Shown here: positions 25,055-31,930 of the stretch, in pieces
Layout of the letters: each line of letters starts with the position of its first letter
Position numbering within the stretch: position 1 is the first letter of the stretch
Source of the DNA: Planctomycetota bacterium
GTDB taxonomy: Bacteria; Planctomycetota; UBA1135; JADKAF01
NCBI GenBank assembly: GCA_016793245.1
Contig: JAEUHW010000008.1
Span: forward strand, 1 to 34,329
Direction of reading: 5' to 3'
DNA length: 34,329 bases
Position numbers and translations under genes: made by a program
The notes under the pieces: model-generated
What the model was told of the DNA's origin: nothing
The model's input: the letters and a program-made list of their open reading frames with translations, nothing else
Databases searched by the model: none

Positions 25055-25594
25055 TCAGTGCGGCTCGGGATCGACGCCGAGCGCATCGGCGACGCGATTG
25101 ATGTAGGCGAAGTACGCGGCCACCTGCGCGGCATCGTGCAGCGCCGCGTCACTGAAGCCTCGCGCACGCAGCGCTTCCACGTCGGCGCGCGTGCAGGCCG
25201 CGGGGGTGCGGGCGATCTTCTCGCACCACGCGAGCAGCGCGCGTTCGTCCTCGCTCCACGTCGTGGCGCTCGCGTAGCCGGCCTCGATCTCGGCCGCTCG
25301 CTCCGGTTGTTCGACCTCGGCACGGAGGTCTTCCAGGTGGGCTGCGATTCAGTAATGGCAGTCGTTGGCCTGGCTCACGACCACGGCGATCGCTTCGCGC
25401 AGCGCACGCGAGAGCGGCGACGGCGCGTGCATCGCGGCGGCGTAGAGGCCCATCGAGGCTCGGAGCGTTCCGGGCGAGAGGCTCATCAAGCGCACGATGT
25501 TCCAGACCTTGCCGGCGCTCGCTGCGCGCGCGTCGTAGAGCTGCTTCAGGGCGCCGGTGGCATCGGCGGGTGCGATCGTGTGGATGTAGGCCAT
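25055..25594 (-). CDS. AhpD-like (carboxymuconolactone decarboxylase family) selenoprotein with in-frame UGA
   Basis: The product is 179 residues read through one in-frame TGA (25351-25349, codon 82). The start is ATG 25594 with a strong GAGGAG ribosome binding site, 23 bases after the epimerase stop. Residues 1-81 match peroxidase-related CMD/AhpD proteins (YDARAASAGKVWNIVRLMSLSPGTLRASMGLY, LREAIAVVVSQANDCHY). The family's redox motif is CxxC-x3-H. Here the sequence reads C79-H-Y-TGA-I-A-A-H86, so TGA stands exactly where the second Cys belongs. After it the same frame continues in family-like sequence (EDERALLAWCEKIARTPAACTRADVEALRARGFSDAALHDAAQVAAYFAYINRVADALG) to a normal stop. A SECIS-like hairpin follows the TGA. 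Predicted role: thiol/selenol peroxidase or reductase in the cytoplasm. A nonsense mutation or sequencing error is the alternative. Confidence 0.88.
25303..25336 (-). promoter_or_regulatory. SECIS-like hairpin downstream of the in-frame UGA
   Basis: Minus strand: 18 bases after the TGA, GACCTC (25330-25325) and GAGGTC (25318-25313) form a perfect 6-bp stem with loop CGTGCC. A lower 4-bp helix, CTGG (25336-25333) with CCGG (25306-25303), is separated by an internal loop. The apical loop begins 24 bases after the UGA and has G as its second base. This agrees with the published general model of bacterial SECIS elements (loop about 16-37 bases from the UGA, G within the first two loop bases). It would be bound by SelB. 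Confidence 0.7.
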
Positions 25595-25617
25595 GCGAGC
25601 TCCTCGCGGGTTCGTCG

Positions 25618-26571
25618 CTATCCTGCGCCCGCGCGATGCGAGGTGAAAGCGGCGCAGAGCGCCGTCGCCGGATCCCAGCGCGGGCGATAGCTCAGCAGCT
25701 CGCGCGCGCGGGCAGAGGAGAGCGTGCGCTCCTCCGTGGCGAAGCGCAGCAGGACGGGCTCGATCGCGCTCGCGTCGGCGGAGTCGATCGGTGTCCAGCG
25801 GGGGCTGCAGGCGAGCTCTGTCGCGACGAGCTCCAAGAGCTCGCGATAGCGCAAGCGCCCCGGAGCGGTGAAGTGGAACGCTCCCGTGGCTCGCGTCACT
25901 TCCGCGAGCGCGCGGATGCCGGCGGCGGCGTCGTTCACGTGCACCAGCTCGATCGCGACGCCGTCGTCCACGAGTCGCGGCACGCGATGGTGGAGCACCG
26001 CGCCCGCGATCTGTTCGAGGCAGCGCGAGCGGCCGTTCGCGATCAAGGAGGGGAGCCGCGCGATCGCGAGGCGCTCGCCGAACGCGCTCGCCGCGGCGCG
26101 CTCGGCGGCGAGCTTGCTCGCGCCGTAGGGCTCCTCCGGACCGAGCGCCTGGGTCTCGTCCGCGTCGCGGAAGGCACCCGATGCGTAGACCGCCGCCGTC
26201 GAGACGAGCACGAAGCGCGCGACGCCGGCGCGCGCCGCGGCCGTCGCGAGGCGCTCCGTGCCGCGCGCGTTCACCTCCTCGAGCTCGGCGGGGGAACCCT
26301 CGAGCCGCGCGGCGGCGTGGATGATCCCGTGCACGCCTTCCACGGCGCGCGCGATCCCCGCCTCGTCGCCTAGCGAGCTGCGCAAGATCTCCGCAGAGAA
26401 CCCGGTGCACGCGCGGCGATGCTCGAGCACGCGAACGTGCAGGCCGGCGCCCAGGAGCTCGGCAACGAGGGCGCGGCCGAGGAGACCGGAGGCGCCGGTC
26501 AGCAACCAGCGCTCTGGATCCTGGGAGCCCGCCCTTGGCTGGCTTCGCTCCGCCGGGCAAGCTCTGCCCAA
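25618..26571 (-). CDS. NAD-dependent epimerase/dehydratase (extended SDR)
   Basis: The product is about 317 residues. The Rossmann motif TGASGLLG comes near residue 25, the extended-SDR catalytic motif is VSTAAVYASG with YGASK (Tyr-x3-Lys), and HAAARLEG occupies the usual position after beta4. The substrate is unknown (nucleotide sugar, or a 3-beta-hydroxysteroid/dihydroflavonol-type ketone). The start is unclear: there is no ATG or GTG close to the Rossmann strand, so TTG 26571 is proposed and TTG 26589 is possible. The latter would overlap the divergent radical SAM start at 26584. The frame is open for another 1.5 kb upstream as a shadow of that gene. It lies 23 bases before the AhpD-like selenoprotein gene, so both are probably one transcript. 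Confidence 0.88.
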   Translation of the reverse strand: MGRACPAERSQPRAGSQDPERWLLTGASGLLGRALVAELLGAGLHVRVLEHRRACTGFSAEILRSSLGDEAGIARAVEGVHGIIHAAARLEGSPAELEEVNARGTERLATAAARAGVARFVLVSTAAVYASGAFRDADETQALGPEEPYGASKLAAERAAASAFGERLAIARLPSLIANGRSRCLEQIAGAVLHHRVPRLVDDGVAIELVHVNDAAAGIRALAEVTRATGAFHFTAPGRLRYRELLELVATELACSPRWTPIDSADASAIEPVLLRFATEERTLSSARARELLSYRPRWDPATALCAAFTSHRAGAG

Positions 26572-26583
26572 GGCGTTCTCGCT

Positions 26584-28119
26584 ATGCAAGTCCTCACTCC
26601 TGCTGCGGCGCGCTCGCGCCTCGCGTTCGTCGTTCCGGCCTGGACTCCCGAGGGCAATCTCGCGGAGCAGGGGACGCCGTTCCGCTCGCTCACCGTCGCT
26701 TCGGCGCTCCACGGCGCGGGCTTCGAGCTGCTCTGGTTCGACCAGGCCGTCGATCTCCCGCACGCGGAGCGCGTGCAGCGCTTCTTGCGCGAGCTCGCAT
26801 CCTGCCGCCTCGCGGTACTCTGGCTGAACGAACTCTACCCCGCGGTGCAGCTCCAGCACGTGCTCGCGCTCGCTCGCGCGATCCGCGAGCACGCGCCGCA
26901 GGTGCCGATCGCGGTCGGCGGTCCGGCGATCGCGTTGCTCCCGACCGAGTGGATGCAGCGCACGCGCGGCTGGCCGATCGATTACTACTTGAAGGACTAC
27001 GGCGAGCACAGCGCGCCGGCGCTCGCGCGCGCGCTCCACGGCGAAGGGGAGCTCGCCGCCGTGCCCGGCCTCGTCACGGCGGACCTCGCCGTGCCGCCGG
27101 CCAAGGTCGCGCGCCTCGGCGCGGAGCACTTCACGCTCTTTCGCGAGGTCGATCTCGCGCCGTACATCCAGCCTCACGGTGGCATCTTCGGGAATGGCGT
27201 CCCCACGCTCTCTTTCGCCTCGAGCCGCGGCTGCGCCAAGGGCTGCTCGTTCTGCTACTGGACGGGCTTCGCTCCTTCGCTGCTGCGGGCCGGCGAGATC
27301 GTCGAGCTCGTCGCGGACCTCCGCGCGAAGTACGGCGTGCGGCAGTTCCACATCGCCGAGCTCGACTTCTTCGCCGCGCGCGGCCGGCCCCTCGAGCTCG
27401 CGCGCGCGTGGCGCGAGAAGCTCGCGGATTGCACCTGGTTCGCGCTGGCCTCGCCGATCGACTGCGCGCGCTACGAGGAAGCGGATTGGGACCTCCTCGC
27501 GAGCGGTGGCCTCGCGAAGCTCGAGCTCGGCACCGAGACCGGCTCCGCGCGCATGCTCGCGCGCATCGGCAAGCGTCACGAGCCGCGCTGGCCGCTCGAG
27601 CTGACGAAGGTGCTGCTGCGGCGCGGCATCGCTTCGATGCACAACTTCCTCTTCGGTCTGGTCGGCGAAGAAGCCGCGGATCGCCGCGCGAGCTTCGAGC
27701 TGATCCGCGAGCTGCACGCCCTCGATCCCCGGCGCGTGGGCTTCACCTTCCGCATCTTCCAGCCGGCGCCGGACGTACCGATGGGCGACGAGGCGATCGC
27801 CCTGCTGGGGCGGAGCTTCCCGCGCGATCTCGACGAAGTGCTGAGCTATCGCGGGGCCTACGGCGCGCGGGAGGAGCGCACGATGCCGTGGCTCACGGCG
27901 CGCGACGAGCAGCACGTGAAGGCCCTCGCGGAGTACTTCCTGCCGATGGTGACCTCGCAGCGCCACTTCGCTCCGCGTTGGAAGCAGTGGCTCTATCGCG
28001 GACTGCGCCGAACGGCTCGTTGGCGTCTGACGCGCGGGAAGTTCGCGCTGCCGCTGGATCGAGCGCTGTTCCAGCGCTGCTTCGGCGGCGGCTGGCTCGA
28101 CCATACCTACGTCTCGTGA
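26584..28119 (+). CDS. B12-binding-domain radical SAM protein
   Basis: The product is 511 residues. Residues about 10-180 form a cobalamin-binding-like Rossmann domain (GTPFRSLTVASALHGAGFELLWFD, VGGPAIALLP) without DxHxxG, as is usual for class B enzymes. The radical SAM core follows, with the 4Fe-4S motif C217-AKG-C221-SF-C224 (SSRGCAKGCSFCYWTG), a HIAELDFFA strand and LELGTETGSARML. The C-terminal 100 residues are Arg-rich. The family includes methyltransferases and ring-forming enzymes (BchE-type); the reaction is not predictable. ATG 26584 gives the natural start; no Shine-Dalgarno is seen. It is divergent from the epimerase with essentially no intergenic space. The stop falls inside a short repeat shared with the convergent GNAT gene. 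Confidence 0.9.
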   Translation: MQVLTPAAARSRLAFVVPAWTPEGNLAEQGTPFRSLTVASALHGAGFELLWFDQAVDLPHAERVQRFLRELASCRLAVLWLNELYPAVQLQHVLALARAIREHAPQVPIAVGGPAIALLPTEWMQRTRGWPIDYYLKDYGEHSAPALARALHGEGELAAVPGLVTADLAVPPAKVARLGAEHFTLFREVDLAPYIQPHGGIFGNGVPTLSFASSRGCAKGCSFCYWTGFAPSLLRAGEIVELVADLRAKYGVRQFHIAELDFFAARGRPLELARAWREKLADCTWFALASPIDCARYEEADWDLLASGGLAKLELGTETGSARMLARIGKRHEPRWPLELTKVLLRRGIASMHNFLFGLVGEEAADRRASFELIRELHALDPRRVGFTFRIFQPAPDVPMGDEAIALLGRSFPRDLDEVLSYRGAYGAREERTMPWLTARDEQHVKALAEYFLPMVTSQRHFAPRWKQWLYRGLRRTARWRLTRGKFALPLDRALFQRCFGGGWLDHTYVS

Positions 28120-28149
28120 GCCGATCTCTCGTGAGCTACGTCTCGTGAG
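28107..28149. repeat. Short tandem repeat spanning both convergent stop codons
   Basis: CTACGTCTCGTGAG occurs at 28107-28120 and again at 28136-28149, with a diverged copy CCGATCTCTCGTGAG (28121-28135) between. The first copy holds the radical SAM TGA stop (28117-28119) and the second holds the GNAT TAG stop on the minus strand (28138-28136). Confidence 0.8.
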
Positions 28150-28744
28150 CGCGCGGCGCGAGGAGCGCGTCCAAGCGCGCGCGCACCGCGGGCCATTCGG
28201 CGGCGATGATCGAGTACATCACGGTGTCTCGAACGAAGCCGTCGCGCGCGATCATGTGCTGGCGCAGCACGCCTTCCTTCGCCGCGCCGAGGCGCTCGAT
28301 CGCGCGTTGCGACGCGAGGTTCCGGGCGTCGGTCTTCAATTGCACGCGCAGCGCGCCGAGCTCCTCGAAGGCGTGCGCCAACAAGAGCCGCTTCGCCTCG
28401 GTGTTGATCGGAGTGCGTCGCGCGGCCGGCGCGAGCCAGGTGTGCCCGATCTCGAGGCCGCGGTGCGCGGCGCGCACATCGAAGTACCGGGTGACCCCGA
28501 CGAGCCGATCGATCGCGCGCTCGCGGATCCCGAAGAGCACGGCGCCGCGCTCGGCCCAAGCACTCGCGACGTAGGCGCGCGCGTCGTCGTCGCCGGCGAT
28601 CGGTCCGCGCGACATGTAGTCCCAGCCGGAAGGATCGCTGGCGACGGCCGCGAGCTCCGGCGCGTCGATCTCGCGGAGAGGAGCGAGACGGGCGCAGGTC
28701 CCGACCAGCTCGATCGGGCGCGGCTCGAAGATGGGCGCGCTCAT
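28136..28744 (-). CDS. GNAT-family N-acetyltransferase (RimJ/RimL-like)
   Basis: The product is 202 residues. It has the RimJ/RimL-type layout: N-terminal ARLAPLREIDAPEL, LVGVTRYFDVRAAHRGLEIGHTWLAP over strands beta2-beta4, the acetyl-CoA loop region ARRTPINTEAKRLLLAHAFEELGALRVQLKTDARNLASQRAIERLGAAKEGVLRQH, and a DTVMYSIIAAEW final strand. Such enzymes acetylate protein N-termini, amino acids or antibiotics; the substrate is unknown. The start is ATG 28744. It ends 17 bases from the convergent radical SAM gene. Confidence 0.93.
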   Translation of the reverse strand: MSAPIFEPRPIELVGTCARLAPLREIDAPELAAVASDPSGWDYMSRGPIAGDDDARAYVASAWAERGAVLFGIRERAIDRLVGVTRYFDVRAAHRGLEIGHTWLAPAARRTPINTEAKRLLLAHAFEELGALRVQLKTDARNLASQRAIERLGAAKEGVLRQHMIARDGFVRDTVMYSIIAAEWPAVRARLDALLAPRAHET

Positions 28745-28800
28745 CCGGCGCTCTCACTCGGGCCGCGTACGCGCGGCGGTGTTCGAACGAGGAGGCAACT

Positions 28801-28826
28801 TCCGCGGCGTCGAGAGGGGCCGCGGA
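28801..28826 (-). terminator. Hairpin downstream of tRNA-Gly
   Basis: TCCGCGGC (28801-28808) and GCCGCGGA (28819-28826) form a perfect 8-bp stem with a 10-base loop, starting 10 bases after the tRNA 3' end on the minus strand. It is a plausible terminator or processing stop without a T-tract. Confidence 0.45.
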
Positions 28827-28835
28827 GAGGGAAAC

Positions 28836-28911
28836 TGGAGCGGGCGAAGGGACTCGAACCCTCGACATTCAGCATGGGAAGCTGACGCTCTACCAACTGA
28901 GCTACGCCCGC
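28836..28911 (-). tRNA. tRNA-Gly (anticodon CCC)
   Basis: This 76-base cloverleaf includes an encoded CCA. The acceptor arms GCGGGCG (5' end at 28911) and CGCCCGC pair fully. The D arm is GCTC-AGTTGGTA-GAGC. The anticodon stem TCAGC/GCTGA encloses the loop TTCCCAT, giving anticodon CCC for GGG codons. The T arm is GAGGG-TTCGAGT-CCCTT with one G-T pair, then discriminator T and CCA. It lies 59 bases after the minus-strand PA0069-like gene, with its own promoter candidate in between. Confidence 0.97.
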
Positions 28912-28925
28912 TCGCTGGGGCGGAG

Positions 28926-28955
28926 GTTCTACCGCTCGGCGCGCCCGCAGCGCAA
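28926..28955 (-). promoter_or_regulatory. Promoter candidate for tRNA-Gly
   Basis: On the minus strand TTGCGC (28955-28950) and TAGAAC (28931-28926) are spaced by 18 bases and end 14 bases before the tRNA 5' end. The -10 is a good match, the -35 only half. Confidence 0.35.
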
Positions 28956-28970
28956 GCGCGCGCTCGCTCC

Positions 28971-30011
28971 TCAGGCCTCCTCGGGGAAGAGCTCGAGCTG
29001 GCGCGGACGCGCTCGCACGCGCGGCGCCGTGTCGATCGGCTCCTCTGCGCTCCGGTAGCCGAGGCGACGGCACTGGAGCTCGAAGAGATCCACCGTGGCC
29101 TGCCAGCGCGGACCGGCGCCCTCGAAGCGCTGTCCGAAGGCGTGGCGGCGACGGCCTTGCGGCGCGCGCAGCGCTTCCAGCGCGCGGAGGATCTTCTCGG
29201 CGCGGAGCGGCATCGCCGAGCGCAGGCGCTCCTCGAAGACCGCGGCCACACTGCCCGGCAGGCGCAGCAGCGCGGTGAACGCGCGCGTGGCCCCCGCTTC
29301 GCGCGCGCGCTCGAGGATCTCCGCGAGCTGGGCGTCCCCGAGCCCGGGGATCAGCGGCGCGACGGCAACGCCCACGGGAACACCGGCGCTCGCGAGACGG
29401 CGGATCGTCTCCAGGCGCGCGCGCGGCGTCGCCGCGTGCGGCTCCAAGGCGCGCGCGTCGTCCTCGTCGAGCAGCGGCAGCGAGACGAAGACCACCGCGC
29501 CCGCGCGTTCCTCGAGCTCGGCGAGCAGCTCGGCGTCGCGGCGCACGAGCGCGCTCTTCGTGATGACGCCGACCGGGTTCTCGAAGTCGCGCGCGAGCTC
29601 CAAGCAGGCGCGCGTCAGGCGATAGCTCGCCTCCAGCGGTTGGTAGGGATCGGTGACGCCCGAGAACGAGATCAGCTCGCGCTTCCACGAGCGCTTCTCG
29701 AAGGCGGCGCGCAGCAGCGCCGCCGCGTTGGTCTTCACGAAGATCTTGGAGTCGAAGTCGGTGCCGGCGCCGAGATCGAAGTACTCGTGGGTGGGGCGGG
29801 CATAGCAATAGGCGCAGGCGTGCTGGCAGCCGCGGTACGGGTTCACGCTCCACCGGAAGGGGAGATCGGGGGAGTCGTTGCGCGAGAGGATCGAGCGCGC
29901 GCGCTCTTCGTAGACCTCGAGCACGACGGGCGGCGGTGGACCGAGCAGCTCCAGGTGCTCGTGGGCCCAGGGGTTCGGAGGATTGGAGAGGCGGCGCGGA
30001 AAGGCGAACAT
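28971..30011 (-). CDS. PA0069-family radical SAM protein (SplB-like)
   Basis: The product is 346 residues. The radical SAM cluster motif is C62-QHA-C66-AY-C69 within NPYRGCQHACAYCYARPTHEYFD, the signature of the PA0069/Rv2578c family related to spore photoproduct lyase. Further conserved stretches are DFDSKIFVKTNAAALLR, ISFSGVTDPYQPLEASYRLTRACLE, NPVGVITKSALVRRDAELL and GVPVGVAVAPLIPGLGD. The exact substrate of this family is not established; SplB itself repairs a thymine dimer. The ATG at 30011 is the natural start. It is divergent from aspS. Confidence 0.93.
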   Translation of the reverse strand: MFAFPRRLSNPPNPWAHEHLELLGPPPPVVLEVYEERARSILSRNDSPDLPFRWSVNPYRGCQHACAYCYARPTHEYFDLGAGTDFDSKIFVKTNAAALLRAAFEKRSWKRELISFSGVTDPYQPLEASYRLTRACLELARDFENPVGVITKSALVRRDAELLAELEERAGAVVFVSLPLLDEDDARALEPHAATPRARLETIRRLASAGVPVGVAVAPLIPGLGDAQLAEILERAREAGATRAFTALLRLPGSVAAVFEERLRSAMPLRAEKILRALEALRAPQGRRRHAFGQRFEGAGPRWQATVDLFELQCRRLGYRSAEEPIDTAPRVRARPRQLELFPEEA

Positions 30012-30054
30012 AAGCCTAACCTACGCCGCGGAGCCGCGATCTTCCAGCGTGCGC

Positions 30055-30083
30055 CTGACGAGGCTCGGGCGCGTCGCTATCCT
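30055..30083 (+). promoter_or_regulatory. Promoter candidate for aspS
   Basis: CTGACG (30055-30060) is four of six matches to -35, then a 17-base spacer and TATCCT (30078-30083, four of six to -10), 44 bases before the aspS ATG. It is in the 116-base divergent gap. Confidence 0.45.
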
Positions 30084-30127
30084 CTGCCGCCTCGCGCGCC
30101 CGGGCAGGGTGCGGAGGACGAGGTTCC

Positions 30128-31909
30128 ATGCTGAAGCGCACTAGATACGGCGGCGAGCTACGCGAGGCGGAGATCGGCTCCACGGTCATCCTGAACGGTT
30201 GGGTGAACACCTACCGCGACCAAGGGAAGGGCCTCTTCTTCCTCGACCTGCGGGACCGCAGCGGTCTCGTGCAGGTGGTCTTCGATCTCGAGGGCGCCGC
30301 TCCCGAGTTGGTCGAGCGCGCGCGCGGGCTGCGGCGCGAGGACGTGATCGGGGTGCGCGGCGTCGTGCGCGCGCGCGTCGCCGGTGCGAATCCGAAGCTC
30401 GAGACGGGGACCATCGAGGTCGCCGCGAGCGAGCTCGAGATCTTCTCGAAGAGCGCGCCGCCGCCGATCCTCCCGGACGATCACGAGGCCGAGAAGATCC
30501 AGGAGGAGAAGCGCCTGCGCTATCGCTACATCGATCTGCGGCGCCCCTCGATGCAGAAGATCCTGCGCACGCGCTTCGAGGTCACGCGCGCGGCGCGCAC
30601 CTACTTCGCGGAGAACGGCTTCCTCGAGATCGAGACGCCGTTCCTCATCCGCTCGACGCCCGAGGGGGCGCGCGACTTCGTCGTGCCTTCGCGCCTCTAT
30701 CCGGGCAGCTGGTACGCGCTGCCGCAGAGCCCGCAGCTCTTCAAGCAGATCCTCATGGTCGCCGGCTGCGATCGCTACGTGCAGATCGTGCGCTGCTTCC
30801 GCGACGAGGATCCGCGCGCGGATCGCCAGGCGGAGTTCTCGCAGATCGACCTGGAGATGAGCTTCGTCGAGCGCGAGGACGTGATGGCCATGATGGGCGG
30901 CTTCGCGAAGCGCATCTGGAAGACGATCCTCGGCTACGAGATCGGGGAGATTCCCCGCATGAGCTACGCCGACGCGATGGAGCGCTACGGCATCGACCGC
31001 CCGGATCTCCGCTTCGGGCTCGAGCTGCGCGACGTCTCCGCGCTGGCGAAGAAGACCGGCTTCGGCGTCTTCGAGCAGGCGCTCGCGAAGCCGCGCGGCG
31101 TCGTGAAGGCGATCGTGGTACCCGGCGGCGCGGAGAAGCTGACGCGCAAGCAGACCGATGCGTACGCCGAGTTCGTGAAGGGCTTCGGTGCGGGCGGTCT
31201 GCCCACGGTGAAGTACGGCGCGGAGGGGTTCACCACGGGCATCGCGAAGTTCCTGGAGCCGATCCAAGCGGAGCTCGTGCGCGAGCTCGCTTTGCAGCCG
31301 GGCGATCAGGTCTTCTTCGGCGCCGACACGTGGAAGGTCGTCACCAAGGCGCTCGGCGAGCTGCGCAACAAGCTCGGCGCGGACTTGGGGCTCACGAAGA
31401 CCGGCGAGTGGAAGTTCCTCTGGGTCGTCGACTTCCCGATGTTCGAGCGCGATGAAGAGCACCAGCGCTGGGTCGCGCTGCACCATCCCTTCACCGCGCC
31501 GCTCCCCGGCGAGGAAAGCAAGCTCGAGAGCGATCCCGAGAACTGCCTCTCGGCGGGCTACGACTTGGTCGTCAACGGCTCGGAGATCGCGGGCGGCTCG
31601 ATCCGCATCCATCGCCAGGACGTGCAGCAGAAGGTGTTCGAGCTGATCGGGCTCACCGCCGAGCAAGCGCGCTCGAAGTTCGGCTTCCTGCTCGACGCGC
31701 TGCAGTACGGCGCGCCCCCGCACGGCGGCATCGCCTTCGGCTTGGATCGCCTGGTCATGTGGCTCTGCGGCACGAACAACATCCGCGACGTGATCGCGTT
31801 CCCGAAGACGCAGACCGGCCAGGACCTGATGACCGAAGCTCCCTCCTCCATCGATCTCGAGCAGATGGAAGAGCTGCACGTCCGCAACACCGTCCCCACG
31901 CAGCCGTGA
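30128..31909 (+). CDS. aspS: Aspartyl-tRNA synthetase
   Basis: This 593-residue protein is the typical bacterial AspRS length. It has an N-terminal OB-fold anticodon-binding domain (GWVNTYRDQGKGLFFLDLRDRSG), a class II core with motif 2 (FRDEDPRADRQAEFSQIDLEMSF), the ALPQSPQLFKQILMVAGCDRY substrate loop, a GAD insertion (about 285-410) and motif 3 (GGIAFGLDRLVMWLCG). It charges tRNA-Asp. The OB-fold position that is His in discriminating and Leu in non-discriminating bacterial AspRS is Gln here (RDQGKG), so Asn-tRNA mischarging specificity cannot be called. GAGG lies 7 bases upstream of the ATG. lhgO follows after 21 bases. Confidence 0.98.
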   Translation: MLKRTRYGGELREAEIGSTVILNGWVNTYRDQGKGLFFLDLRDRSGLVQVVFDLEGAAPELVERARGLRREDVIGVRGVVRARVAGANPKLETGTIEVAASELEIFSKSAPPPILPDDHEAEKIQEEKRLRYRYIDLRRPSMQKILRTRFEVTRAARTYFAENGFLEIETPFLIRSTPEGARDFVVPSRLYPGSWYALPQSPQLFKQILMVAGCDRYVQIVRCFRDEDPRADRQAEFSQIDLEMSFVEREDVMAMMGGFAKRIWKTILGYEIGEIPRMSYADAMERYGIDRPDLRFGLELRDVSALAKKTGFGVFEQALAKPRGVVKAIVVPGGAEKLTRKQTDAYAEFVKGFGAGGLPTVKYGAEGFTTGIAKFLEPIQAELVRELALQPGDQVFFGADTWKVVTKALGELRNKLGADLGLTKTGEWKFLWVVDFPMFERDEEHQRWVALHHPFTAPLPGEESKLESDPENCLSAGYDLVVNGSEIAGGSIRIHRQDVQQKVFELIGLTAEQARSKFGFLLDALQYGAPPHGGIAFGLDRLVMWLCGTNNIRDVIAFPKTQTGQDLMTEAPSSIDLEQMEELHVRNTVPTQP

Positions 31910-31930
31910 CTCCCAGCGAGGGGTGAGGGG

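Noticed and set aside
25349..25594. AhpD-like gene as a truncated protein or pseudogene ending at the internal TGA
   Set aside because: The TGA is exactly at the active-site Cys, the frame and family similarity continue to a normal end, and a SECIS-like hairpin follows. Selenocysteine explains all three facts; a random nonsense mutation does not.
25611..25625. GTCGCTATCCT on the plus strand, identical to the aspS -10 region
   Set aside because: It lies over the epimerase stop and points into antisense sequence with no plus-strand gene downstream, so it is probably a chance match.
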